Source: Flagellimonas onchidii
Lineage (GTDB): Bacteria; Bacteroidota; Bacteroidia; Flavobacteriales; Flavobacteriaceae
Direction: 5' to 3'
Length of the DNA stretch: 64,000 nt
Assembly: GCF_004804315.1 (NCBI RefSeq)
Contig: NZ_SRXX01000002.1
Coordinates: 339,336-403,335 of the forward strand
The notes under the pieces: generated by a model
Seen by the model: only the letters and a program-made list of their open reading frames with translations
Database searches by the model: none
Told to the model about the DNA's origin: nothing
Made by a program: the position numbers and the translations under genes
In this document: positions 56,095 through 64,000 of the stretch, in pieces
Numbering within the stretch: position 1 is the stretch's first letter
Layout: each line of letters begins with the position of its first letter

Positions 56095-56121
56095 GCGAAA
56101 AATTTTCGCAAAGGTTTTCGT
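56095..56121. promoter_or_regulatory. LacI-family operator-like motifs upstream of xylB
   Basis: Two signals overlap. GCGAAAA and TTTTCGC (56095-56109) form a perfect 7+7 inverted repeat around one base. The stretch 56103-56121 (TTTTCGCAAAGGTTTTCGT) differs at one base from the motif 37921-37939 upstream of pfkA. It lies about 165-190 bases before xylB, farther than a simple repressor site would be, and could act by looping or activation. Confidence 0.55.
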
Positions 56122-56227
56122 TCTTTTTTCGTAATTACAATCCAATCATCCATTCTTCTATAGTTAATAGGTTTCTTAAAAGTTTAAAATTTTGGGTAGA
56201 GGCATACAAATTCTCTATATTTTTCGT

Positions 56228-56245
56228 TGTAGGTAAAAACCTACA
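56228..56245 (+). promoter_or_regulatory. Inverted repeat in the leader of the hybrid kinase operon
   Basis: TGTAGGT and ACCTACA are perfect 7-base arms around AAAA, about 108 bases before the kinase start. A short T/A-rich stretch follows. It may be a protein-binding palindrome or a small attenuating hairpin. No known motif is recognised. Confidence 0.4.
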
Positions 56246-56352
56246 TTTAAATAATACTATTATGACATAACATTATACATCCGTTTCTGCTAGCATATTG
56301 GACTACGAGACACATATGAAAAATAAAAACAATAGCATTAAATACGTATTCC

Positions 56353-59300
56353 ATGCACAAAGCAATTTCCTCTCAAGAAAGGCTAAAAAAATCTGTCGGT
56401 TTGATTGTGGGTTCTTCCCTATCGGCCTTCATACTTTTATCTACCTTAATCTTATGGTTGAGTCAAGACTCATTTACCACATCAACCTGGATAGTGGCGT
56501 CTTTTCTGCTGGTCTCTATATTAGTTACCGGAACCTATGCTTATAGAAGTATTACTAAAATGTTTTATGCAGGACAACGCCTCCTGCAAAATGACGCCAA
56601 AAACAAAGCCATTCTTAAAGATGCCTCAGATGGCATAGTAACCTTAAAACAAGATTGGACCATCTTATCCTATAATAGAACAGCTGAGAAGCTATTTCAA
56701 TATGAGTTCAAAGAAATCAGAAGTAAAAATATCGGTATGCTTTTGTCTAATCCATCTGAAGTATACAATGAAGGATTGGAAAAAATCCAACATACCAGCA
56801 AGAATCAAAAAGTTACATGTCAAAGAAAAGATGGAACCCTATTCCCCGCTCATTTGTCCATCACCGAAGTCCATGTAAATGACACTAAAATATGGACGGG
56901 GGTGTTTCGAGATCTCACTGAAGAAATTCAACAACAAAAAGAAATTGAAAACAGAACTGTAGAAATCGAAAGACAAACCTGGGTTAAAACTTCGGTTTCA
57001 CAAGTATATGATTCTATAAAGGGCGTGCAAGATATAACCGCTCTTACCACAATATTGAGTGGTGTAATCAGCAAACTACTTAAAGCATCTGTCGGTACTT
57101 TTTATTTGGCTGAACATCTTTTCGAAGACGATTCGGACGAATTGAAATTGTACGGGAGTTATGCCTTTAAAAACACAAAAGAATTACCCGTTAGCTTGAA
57201 AATAGGGGAAGGATTAGCAGGTCAATGTGCACTTGAAGGAGAGATACTTTACCTAAATGAAATTCCGGAAGACTACCTAGGAATTAACTCCAGTTGCGGA
57301 AAAACACCTCCTAATGAAATAGCTATAATACCAATTAAACACAATAAAGAAGTTATTGGTGTTATGGAATTTGGCACGGTGGACAAGTTCAATGAAGCTC
57401 AACATGAGTTTATCACCGAAATATTCTCATCAATTGGCATTATCATAAAAGGTGTTGTTGAAAGAGTTAAAACGGAGGAATTATCCGTGGAGGTAAACAA
57501 TCAAATTTCTGCTATAAACCGGTCAAATGCGGCAATTGAATTTGATTTGGATGGACATGTACTTACAGCCAACGATTTGTTTCTAGATTTAATGGGTTTT
57601 ACCCTAGAAGAAATCAAGGGTAAACATCATAAAATATTTGTAGGAAACAACTATGCCAAATCGGAGGAATACAAGAATTTCTGGAAAGAACTCAAAAATG
57701 GCAAGTTTGAGCAAGGAGAATTTGAAAGACGAAGAAAGGATAGACAACCCGTATGGATTCAAGGATCATACAATCCAATACTTGCCCCATGTGGAAGTCC
57801 ATACAAAATTTTAAAAATAGCTGTAGACATTACAGAACAAAAACAAATTCAGTTTGAGGTCCAAAAACAAAAGGAAATTGTTGAAGCCCAGGAGGAAGAA
57901 CTTAGGGTCTCCAATGAAGAGTTGACCAAACAGGCCAACCAATTACAAGCATCTGAAGAAGAATTGCGCCAACAACAAGAAGAACTGGAAAAGGCCAATG
58001 TACTGTTAGAAGAGAAGGCCCAACAACTTGAGGAACAACATTTGGACATGGTGGAAAAAAATGCCGCTTTGGAACAAGCCCAAGCCGCTTTGGTCATCAA
58101 AACTGAAGAACTTGAGAAAAGCGGAAAGTACAAATCCGAGTTCTTGGCCAATATGTCACACGAGCTTAGAACTCCTTTAAACAGCGTCATTATACTTTCA
58201 AAACTGTTGAAAGACAATAAATCCGATAACCTCACTGACAAGCAGATAGAGTTCGCTCAAATCATAAATAAATCAGGAGAAGACCTTCTCAGTTTGATCA
58301 ATGAAGTACTCGATCTGGCCAAAGTGGAATCAGGTAAAATTGAACTGGAAATTGAAACTCAGGACTTGTTTGGGTACGCAGAGGAAAGCAAAAAGGCTTT
58401 TATGGCCATTGCCGAGGATAAAGGAGTGAATTTTGTTTTAAACGTCGACAACTCACTGCCAAAAACATTTGTCACAGATAAACAACGTTTAAATCAGGTC
58501 ATCAAAAACTTACTGAGCAATGCCTTTAAGTTTACAGGTCAGAAAGGTACTGTGACATTGGATTTCAAGAACAGTAAAACTCTTCCAAAATTCACAAATC
58601 CTTCATTGCTCAAAAATGAAAGTGTACTCCAGATTTCCGTTACAGATACGGGTATCGGTATAGCGCCAGAAAAACTAAGTTCCATTTTCGAGGCCTTTGT
58701 ACAGGAAGATGGAACTACCCAAAGAAAATATGGCGGAACCGGACTTGGCCTGAGTATCTCCAAAGAACTGGTAAAGCTCTTAGGAGGTGAAATCTTTGTT
58801 GAAAGCGAATTGGAAAAAGGCTCCACCTTTACCTTGTACGTTCCATTCGATAGCTCAGAAGCGATTCAACAAGAACACAAGGTCGAAAACGAAATGGAAA
58901 CCGAGGAAACCACTGATTCTAAAAAGGAAAGTACGTCACAAGTAGAGGAAACCAAAACGGATTCCAATCCAAAGGGTAAAAAACTTGAAGCAGTCATCGC
59001 GGATGATCGTGACCAACTCAAAAAGGATGACACAATCCTATTGGTTGTAGAGGACGATCTACAGTTTGCGAAAGTGCTTTTAGATCAAGCTCGGGAAAAT
59101 GGTTTTAAAGTATTAGTTACGGATCAAGGGGATAAAGCCCTTGAACATGTTGAAGAATACCATCCGAGTGCCATCATTTTAGATATGCAGCTTCCTGTAA
59201 TGGATGGCTGGACGGTACTCAAAAAATTAAAAGCAAGCGAAGAACATGCTCATATTCCAGTTCATATTATGTCCGGAGTGGATAAAACCAAATTGGGACT

Positions 59301-60192
59301 GGAAATGGGGGCTGTTGAATACTTGATAAAACCCATTGCCCTCGAAACCTTAGAACATACATTCTCCATGATATCAAAAAAGACCGATGGAGCAGATGTA
59401 AAGAAGGTCCTTATTATCGAAGACGATGAATCTAACAACCAAGCGCTTCAAGAAATGGTAAAAAGTAAGAGCTTGGAAGCAGTAGCGGCTAAAAACGCCA
59501 AAGATGCCCGAAAGTTGTTCAAAAATGAGCAACCTGATTTGGTTGTTCTAGACCTAGGCCTGCCAGATGTAGACGGAATTGAATTATTGAGTGAATTAAA
59601 AACACAGAAAAAAGAAACTCCGGTCATTGTCTTTACAGGTCGGGAATTGACCAAAAAAGAGTTGAAACAAATTGAGCGCCACAAGGACACCTCTGTGGTA
59701 TTAAAGACCAACAAATCTTATGATCGTCTTTCTGAGGAAACCGAACTTTTCTTGAACATGCTCAATTCTACACAAACAGAATATCCTGTTTTACCTCCAA
59801 AGGAATTTAATTCAGAAGATATCATCAAAGGAAAACGAATCCTAATTGTGGACGATGATATGCGAAATATCTATGCATTGGAAACGGTTCTGGAAGCCGA
59901 ACAAGTACAGGTAACTGTTGCAACCAATGGGGCCGAAGCAGTTGAAGAAGTGCAAAATGGGGAGTTTGATGCCGTATTAATGGACATAATGATGCCCGTA
60001 ATGGATGGTTATGAGGCAACCAAGAAAATCAGGGACATGGGGAATACAAAGCTTCCGATTATTGCTTTGACTGCCAAAGCTATGAAAGGAGATCGTGAGA
60101 AATGTTTGGAAGCAGGTGTGAGCGACTATATGTCCAAGCCTTTGGATGTAGAAAAACTATTGTCCCTATTAAAAGTATGGTTATATAATTAA
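56353..60192 (+). CDS. Membrane hybrid histidine kinase with PAS-GAF-PAS and three receiver domains
   Basis: This protein of 1279 residues has two membrane segments (about 14-34 and 41-60). They are followed by PAS (about 85-195), GAF (about 215-370), PAS (about 388-495), a long coiled coil rich in Glu and Gln (about 495-595), HisKA with phospho-acceptor H603 (NMSHELRTPLN) and HATPase_c (NLLSNAFKF, DTGIGIA, GGTGLGLS). Three receiver domains have Asp at about 944, 1067 and 1211. The second receiver lacks the usual Lys-Pro (LKTNKS), so it may be degenerate. The stop overlaps the cheR-like start (TAATG). The layout is that of a sensor that feeds a phosphorelay. Confidence 0.93.
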   Translation: MHKAISSQERLKKSVGLIVGSSLSAFILLSTLILWLSQDSFTTSTWIVASFLLVSILVTGTYAYRSITKMFYAGQRLLQNDAKNKAILKDASDGIVTLKQDWTILSYNRTAEKLFQYEFKEIRSKNIGMLLSNPSEVYNEGLEKIQHTSKNQKVTCQRKDGTLFPAHLSITEVHVNDTKIWTGVFRDLTEEIQQQKEIENRTVEIERQTWVKTSVSQVYDSIKGVQDITALTTILSGVISKLLKASVGTFYLAEHLFEDDSDELKLYGSYAFKNTKELPVSLKIGEGLAGQCALEGEILYLNEIPEDYLGINSSCGKTPPNEIAIIPIKHNKEVIGVMEFGTVDKFNEAQHEFITEIFSSIGIIIKGVVERVKTEELSVEVNNQISAINRSNAAIEFDLDGHVLTANDLFLDLMGFTLEEIKGKHHKIFVGNNYAKSEEYKNFWKELKNGKFEQGEFERRRKDRQPVWIQGSYNPILAPCGSPYKILKIAVDITEQKQIQFEVQKQKEIVEAQEEELRVSNEELTKQANQLQASEEELRQQQEELEKANVLLEEKAQQLEEQHLDMVEKNAALEQAQAALVIKTEELEKSGKYKSEFLANMSHELRTPLNSVIILSKLLKDNKSDNLTDKQIEFAQIINKSGEDLLSLINEVLDLAKVESGKIELEIETQDLFGYAEESKKAFMAIAEDKGVNFVLNVDNSLPKTFVTDKQRLNQVIKNLLSNAFKFTGQKGTVTLDFKNSKTLPKFTNPSLLKNESVLQISVTDTGIGIAPEKLSSIFEAFVQEDGTTQRKYGGTGLGLSISKELVKLLGGEIFVESELEKGSTFTLYVPFDSSEAIQQEHKVENEMETEETTDSKKESTSQVEETKTDSNPKGKKLEAVIADDRDQLKKDDTILLVVEDDLQFAKVLLDQARENGFKVLVTDQGDKALEHVEEYHPSAIILDMQLPVMDGWTVLKKLKASEEHAHIPVHIMSGVDKTKLGLEMGAVEYLIKPIALETLEHTFSMISKKTDGADVKKVLIIEDDESNNQALQEMVKSKSLEAVAAKNAKDARKLFKNEQPDLVVLDLGLPDVDGIELLSELKTQKKETPVIVFTGRELTKKELKQIERHKDTSVVLKTNKSYDRLSEETELFLNMLNSTQTEYPVLPPKEFNSEDIIKGKRILIVDDDMRNIYALETVLEAEQVQVTVATNGAEAVEEVQNGEFDAVLMDIMMPVMDGYEATKKIRDMGNTKLPIIALTAKAMKGDREKCLEAGVSDYMSKPLDVEKLLSLLKVWLYN

Positions 60193-61019
60193 TGGAAGCA
60201 CTACTGGAAATAACAGAAACCGAATTGGCAGATTTTATTCAAATCACCAATAATTTGTACGGTCTTGATTTTTCGGGATACGCACAAGAATCGTTGAGAA
60301 GAAGAGTGTTGCGATTGATGAAACTCAATACCTGTGATTCGTTCACATCTTTCAAATATGTTTTGGCAAACCATGGCGTGAGCGATGATTACCTCTTAAA
60401 TGAAATTACGGTGAACACCACAGAAATGTTTCGTGATTTTGAAGTTTTCAAATTTTTGAAAGAAGAGGTATTCTCAATTTTGGAAACTTACCCAAGAATC
60501 AACATTTGGCACGCCGGATGCTCTACAGGTGAAGAACCCCTGAGCCTTGCTATACTTTTAAAAGAACAGGGACTTCTGAAAAGGTCAGTTCAATATTGCA
60601 CCGATATTAATTCTGAAGCCTTGTCCAAGGCAAAAAAAGGAATTTATGAGTTGAAGGAAATCAAGGAATACTCAAAAAACTATTTAAGGTCAGGTGGTGA
60701 ATTTTCCCTATCAGATTATTATGTAGCACACTATGGCAAAATCAAAATGAACAAAGAGCTGGGTCAAAACATGCTTTTTTCAAAACATAACTTGGTAAAT
60801 GGCACTTCCTTTAATCAAATGCAAGTGATTATGTGTCGTAATGTTTTTATATATCTAACATCAGAGCAGCAAAATCGAGTTTTACGCTTGTTCGTTGACA
60901 GTTTGGCTCCACGCGGATTTTTGATTTTGGGAGCTAAGGAAAGTGCGGTCTTCTCACCTATTTTAAACGAATTGGAAATAATCAATGGTAAACTCAAGAT
61001 ATACAGAAAAAAAAGATAA
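60192..61019 (+). CDS. CheR-type protein-glutamate O-methyltransferase
   Basis: This protein of 275 residues has an N-terminal helical CheR domain (about 5-60; GLDFSGYAQESLRRRVLR). The SAM-binding domain has TTEMFRDFEVFKFL (about 76-89), IWHAGCSTGEEPLSLAILL (about 103-121) and VIMCRNVFIYLT (about 212-223). CheR methylates Glu side chains of receptors with SAM. No methyl-accepting chemotaxis receptor, CheA or CheW is near; the likely target is the coiled-coil region of the kinase encoded upstream. It starts inside the kinase stop codon. Confidence 0.92.
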   Translation: MEALLEITETELADFIQITNNLYGLDFSGYAQESLRRRVLRLMKLNTCDSFTSFKYVLANHGVSDDYLLNEITVNTTEMFRDFEVFKFLKEEVFSILETYPRINIWHAGCSTGEEPLSLAILLKEQGLLKRSVQYCTDINSEALSKAKKGIYELKEIKEYSKNYLRSGGEFSLSDYYVAHYGKIKMNKELGQNMLFSKHNLVNGTSFNQMQVIMCRNVFIYLTSEQQNRVLRLFVDSLAPRGFLILGAKESAVFSPILNELEIINGKLKIYRKKR

Positions 61020-61587
61020 CCGGAAATCATTCAAAGTGGTACTCTTTTGCGGTTCGGCTGGTGCAATAAACGTGTTGGAGCATTTTCTGTTGTCCCTTGA
61101 ACCCGATATGGGAGTTGCCATTGTAGTTGTATTGCATAGAAAGGTTGATGTTCAGGACCATCTAGCTAAATACTTGGATAAAAAAATAAATGTAAAAGTT
61201 ATGACCGTGGAACATGGAACAAATCTGGAAAAAGGAACCATTTATATGGTTCCCGCAGGTTACCATTGCATGCTGGAAAAAGAAATGACCCTGAGCCTTG
61301 ATCTTAGTGAAAAAGTTAAGTTTTCAAGACCTTCGGCGGACGTTTCCTTAGAATCGTTCTCATATCATCTAAAGGATAGACTTATTGCCATAATCGTCAG
61401 TGGTGCAAATTCTGATGGCGCCGACGGGGTGCGCTGGGTACAAAAAAGAAAAGGGATAATCATTGTTCAAGACCCTTCAGAAGCCTTCGCCCAATCAATG
61501 CCCAACGCCGCTATTGAGGCACTGGGAAAAGTAGATCACATAGTGCCAACCAACCAAATCCATAACACAGTTGCAAAATATTTTTAA
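60985..61587 (+). CDS. CheB-type methylesterase without a receiver domain
   Basis: This protein of 200 residues is a stand-alone CheB catalytic domain. The catalytic Ser lies in LFCGSAGAINVLE (about 20-32; S23), His in VVLHRKVDVQDHL (about H46) and Asp in IVSGANSDGADGV (about 135-147). It would remove the methyl groups added by the CheR-like protein. Its start overlaps the end of the cheR-like gene by 35 bases, a clear sign of coupled expression. The lack of a receiver domain means it is controlled in another way than classical CheB. Confidence 0.9.
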   Translation: MVNSRYTEKKDNRKSFKVVLFCGSAGAINVLEHFLLSLEPDMGVAIVVVLHRKVDVQDHLAKYLDKKINVKVMTVEHGTNLEKGTIYMVPAGYHCMLEKEMTLSLDLSEKVKFSRPSADVSLESFSYHLKDRLIAIIVSGANSDGADGVRWVQKRKGIIIVQDPSEAFAQSMPNAAIEALGKVDHIVPTNQIHNTVAKYF

Positions 61588-61588
61588 A

Positions 61589-63133
61589 ATGGACAAAGCC
61601 AAAATTCTTATTGTTGATGACCTTGTCGAGAACCTGTACTCCCTAGAACAGATCATTGAAAAGGAAGATCGGGAAATAATTTCCGCAACAAGTGGCAATG
61701 AAGCCTTAAAATTAGCAAGGGCCAACGAGTTTGCTTTGGTGATTACCGATGTTCAAATGCCAGAAATGAATGGCTTTGAGTTCATTGAGATTTTCAGGAG
61801 TAAAAAAGAAAACCAACATGTTCCTGTAATATTTGCCACGGCAATAAATAAGGAGAAACAATATGTCATCAAAGGTTATTCCGAGGGAGCGGTGGACTAT
61901 CTATACAAACCTCTGGACCCAGACATTGTATCCGCCAAGGTCGATATTTTTGTGACTCTTTATAATCAAAAGAAAGCACTGGAGCATCAAAACCAAGAAC
62001 TCGAAGCTTTGAACAATCTTAAAAACAAGTTTTTGGGAATAGCTGCCCATGATATAAGGAATCCATTGGCGATTATCGAATTTTATTCCAAATCATTGCT
62101 CACGGAACTAAAACCGACTTTAAAAGATTCCTCTAAAATCCAAGAACTGGAAAACATCGTGGTGTCAACCAAATTTGCCCAGAACCTAGTCAACGATTTT
62201 CTTGACATAAGCAAAATGGAATCTGGAAATATTGAATTGATTGAAGAGATGGTTGGGGTAAATTCATTTTTGGAATCCAACATCAAATTCAATCAAGTCT
62301 TTGCAAATAAAAAAAGTATCGAACTGGTCAAAAAAATTAAAGTAGACGACCTTAAAGCAGCCTTTGATAGAAATAAAATGAGCCAAGTACTCAATAACTT
62401 GATTAGTAATGCTGTCAAATTCTCACATAAAGACACCAAAATATTTCTTGAAGCTGTTGTGAAAAAAGGTGATTTGGTAATTTCAATCACAGATGAAGGA
62501 CAGGGCATTCCTGACAACGAAATTGATATCCTATTCAATCCTTTTGCGCAAACGTCGGTTAAATCCACAGCAGGCGAGAAAAGTACTGGGCTTGGGCTTA
62601 TGATCGTGAAAAAGATACTTGATGCTCATAATGCCCAAATCACGGTTACAAGTGAGGTTGGTGTTGGTTCATGTTTTCAAATTGTGCTTCCAATAAAAGA
62701 ACTAGGTCCGCAAGAAACCATAATACAACAAACTGATGAACAAAAAATCTCAATCAGTGATGAAAAACTGAATATTGTGGTGGTAGATGATGATATCTTG
62801 ATGCGCACACTTACTGAAGTGGTATTCAGTAAAGTTGGAGGAAACATAACCATGCTCGAAGATGGAGAGGCGCTTCTAGAACAGGTAAATGAAATCAATC
62901 CTGATTTGGTTTTTACCGACATAAACATGCCAGGAATCAACGGTTATGATTTGGTCAAGCAAATGAGAAATATGGGGCTAGACATTCCTGTTTTTGGATT
63001 GACCGGTCTCATCAACGATGAAGTTCAAAAGCTTTCAAAAAAATCTGGAATGGATGGCGTTTATGAAAAACCACCAGTCGAAAATATGCTTAAACACATT
63101 ATTTCACAGATACATGAGGAAAAGCCTGTTTAA
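61589..63133 (+). CDS. Soluble hybrid kinase: receiver - histidine kinase - receiver
   Basis: This protein has 514 residues when started at ATG 61589, one base after the CheB stop; an in-frame TTG at 61571 would overlap that stop. An N-terminal receiver (about 3-120; KILIVDDLVEN, VITDVQMPEMNG, YLYKPLDP) leads to HisKA with the acceptor His in FLGIAAHDIRNPLAI and HATPase_c (NNLISNAVKFS, DEGQGIP, STGLGLMIV). A C-terminal receiver follows (about 390-510; VVVDDDILMRT, FTDINMPGINGYD, YEKPP). It lacks membrane segments. It is likely the soluble output or relay partner of the upstream membrane kinase. The HHD-type HAHDIRNP box is the non-classical form common in Bacteroidota. Confidence 0.93.
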   Translation: MDKAKILIVDDLVENLYSLEQIIEKEDREIISATSGNEALKLARANEFALVITDVQMPEMNGFEFIEIFRSKKENQHVPVIFATAINKEKQYVIKGYSEGAVDYLYKPLDPDIVSAKVDIFVTLYNQKKALEHQNQELEALNNLKNKFLGIAAHDIRNPLAIIEFYSKSLLTELKPTLKDSSKIQELENIVVSTKFAQNLVNDFLDISKMESGNIELIEEMVGVNSFLESNIKFNQVFANKKSIELVKKIKVDDLKAAFDRNKMSQVLNNLISNAVKFSHKDTKIFLEAVVKKGDLVISITDEGQGIPDNEIDILFNPFAQTSVKSTAGEKSTGLGLMIVKKILDAHNAQITVTSEVGVGSCFQIVLPIKELGPQETIIQQTDEQKISISDEKLNIVVVDDDILMRTLTEVVFSKVGGNITMLEDGEALLEQVNEINPDLVFTDINMPGINGYDLVKQMRNMGLDIPVFGLTGLINDEVQKLSKKSGMDGVYEKPPVENMLKHIISQIHEEKPV

Positions 63134-63143
63134 ATCATCGCTC

Positions 63144-63456
63144 TTATGACATGGGAACTCCCCGCAATCTTTCAAAAGATTCATAAGCTTTTTTGACCTC
63201 ATCTGAAGGGGGCCTTTTCAAACTCTTTTTCCCCAACCCGATAATGCGCTTGTAGGCTATCCAACTTTTGATGCATCAATTTAACCTGATTGGAATATTT
63301 TGGGTCGTCAATCGCATTGTAGCGTTCTTGGGGATCTTGCTTTAAATCATGAAATTCCCATGAGTCGATATCATCATAAAAATGAATAAGCTTATACCGT
63401 TTTGTTCTGACTCCGTATTGTTTTTTTACCATATGGAAGTCCGGATAACCATAATA
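63144..63456 (-). pseudogene. Remnant of a sulfatase gene (C-terminal end)
   Basis: In frame from 63456 the - strand encodes YYGYPDFHMVKKQYGVRTKRYKLIHFY followed by WEFHDLKQDPQERYNAIDDPKYSNQV, in pieces the typical C-terminal end of a family S1 sulfatase. A TAG precedes it (63457-63459), and the catalytic domain with its Cys/Ser signature is absent. At a run of five C (near 63211-63215) the frame ends early. One frame over, protein-like sequence (PPSDEVKKAYESFERLRGVPMS) runs to a stop at 63144, which suggests a frameshift in the remnant. It is probably a decayed relic of carbohydrate sulfate use. Confidence 0.7.
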
Positions 63457-63646
63457 CTATTTTTAGTGTTAAAGGCCACATGCTTTCCAAATTAATGATT
63501 GTATATGATTGAACATTGTAAAATTTTGTCTGAGGTACAATTCTCGTACAAAACTGCCAATGTTTTTTAATTTTCTGTTAATCCATGTTAATATGGATTT
63601 TTTTCAAAAATGAAACGCCTACTATTGTGGTAAACCGATCACTTTC
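63457..63646. other. Spacer before the right-edge gene
   Basis: An AT-rich spacer of 190 bases with no gene, repeat or RNA that I can support. Confidence 0.4.
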
Positions 63647-64000
63647 ATGAAAAGACTGAACATTATTTTTTTGTTCCTATGTATTGGAACGCTTCAATCA
63701 CAGGAAATAAAAACTTACCCATTGCTGGCTCCTGAATCAAAGGAAGTTGACGATTTATCATTTTTAAAGGACGAACTGGAAGGAAAACGACTCGTAATGC
63801 TCGGTGAACATACACACATGTACGGGAACATATTTGAGATGAAAGCCCGTATTGTAGAGTATCTGCACCAAGAATTGGGATTTACGACAATTTCCATGGA
63901 ATCTTCCATGTATGACATCTGGAAAATGAACCAAAGTGGTTTTACGGCCAAAGGTTTCAATAACGCAATTTGGGGAGTTTGGTCAAATGCCTTGGAATTT
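63647..64000 (+). CDS. N-terminal part of an erythromycin-esterase-like exported protein (cut by window edge)
   Basis: The frame opens at ATG 63647 and is still open at the right edge (118 codons seen). A signal peptide (MKRLNIIFLFLCIGTLQSQ) is followed by the family start pattern: LVMLGEHTHMYGNIFEMKARIVEYLHQ in pieces, then GFTTISMESSMYD. The GEHTH motif and the later Glu (ME) are the metal-site residues of the erythromycin esterase/ChaN-like superfamily. Flavobacterial exported members are widespread and mostly uncharacterised, so antibiotic resistance should not be assumed. The rest of the gene lies outside the window. Confidence 0.75.
   Translation, partial: MKRLNIIFLFLCIGTLQSQEIKTYPLLAPESKEVDDLSFLKDELEGKRLVMLGEHTHMYGNIFEMKARIVEYLHQELGFTTISMESSMYDIWKMNQSGFTAKGFNNAIWGVWSNALEF

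Larger units (their letters stand above)
55931..56352. other. Divergent control region between xylB and the hybrid kinase gene
   Basis: This 422-base AT-rich gap has no gene. It holds a candidate xylB -7 element, overlapping palindromes of LacI type (56095-56121) and a hairpin (56228-56245) nearer the kinase gene. A short frame starting at 56298 overlaps the kinase start and is not protein-like. Confidence 0.6.

Noticed and set aside
63166..63181. Intrinsic terminator after the second hybrid kinase
   Set aside because: AATCTTT/AAAGATT is a weak 7-base A/T stem with a 2-base loop, the T run is 6 bases away, and the sequence lies in the sulfatase remnant.
63647..64000. Macrolide resistance gene
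   Set aside because: Only superfamily similarity is visible, the gene is incomplete, and exported flavobacterial members are not known as resistance enzymes.

Overview
The window is 64 kb of AT-rich DNA from a member of the Bacteroidota, almost certainly a (probably marine) Flavobacteriaceae species. The evidence is a PorP/SprF protein beside type IX secretion cargo with type A and type B C-terminal sorting domains, BshA of bacillithiol synthesis, flavobacterial forms of LptD, TamB and MlaD, Bacteroidota-type TAnnTTTG promoter elements, and a sulfatase remnant. No rRNA, tRNA, CRISPR array, insertion sequence or prophage was seen.

Layout. (1) 1-12.5 kb, all on +: the end of a surface-polysaccharide or glycoconjugate locus. 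It holds a truncated Rossmann-like protein, an ATP-grasp ligase, a KduD-like dehydrogenase, two tandem family 2 glycosyltransferases, four GNAT/FemAB-like acyltransferase-fold proteins (three are close tandem paralogues), an MBOAT O-acyltransferase and an SGNH/AlgX-like protein. (2) 12.8-20.5 kb, all on -: secreted and envelope proteins. These are a PorP/SprF partner, two large proteins with thrombospondin type 3 repeats (one carrying an SGNH hydrolase domain), and an OmpA-family protein. (3) 20.6-25.1 kb, on -: a PrcB-like lipoprotein, bshA, and a GH3/beta-lactamase fusion. (4) 25.4-34.9 kb: a conserved flavobacterial envelope block with a LamG lipoprotein, two Fe-S proteins, MlaD and an amidase on -, and lptD and ridA on +. 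(5) 34.9-37.8 kb, on -: a BadF-type sugar kinase, gap and pfkA. (6) 38-50.4 kb: tamB, tsaD, a TfoX-like protein, rsmE, DUF1223, DUF4159, an AI-2E family permease and a methyltransferase, then an operon with a VanX-type dipeptidase, a hydrolase and a nucleotidase. (7) 50.4-55.9 kb, on -: a xylose operon xylB-xylA-symporter-lacI. (8) 56.3-63.1 kb, on +: a four-gene signalling operon of hybrid kinase, CheR, CheB and a second hybrid kinase. (9) The right edge holds a sulfatase remnant and the start of an erythromycin-esterase-like protein.

How it fits together. The xylose operon feeds pentoses into central metabolism. A nearly identical 19-bp LacI-type motif lies upstream of both xylB and pfkA-gap, which suggests joint control. 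The symporter of this operon carries an in-frame amber codon exactly where the family has Trp, so it is broken, read through, or a base-call error. The two thrombospondin-repeat proteins share a 264-bp block with only four differences, a sign of recent recombination or gene conversion.

The most interesting candidates for new biology are the tandem GNAT-fold trio with its own N- and C-terminal extensions inside a polysaccharide acylation locus, the amber-interrupted symporter, the shared operator motif, and the CheR/CheB/hybrid-kinase operon with no chemotaxis genes.
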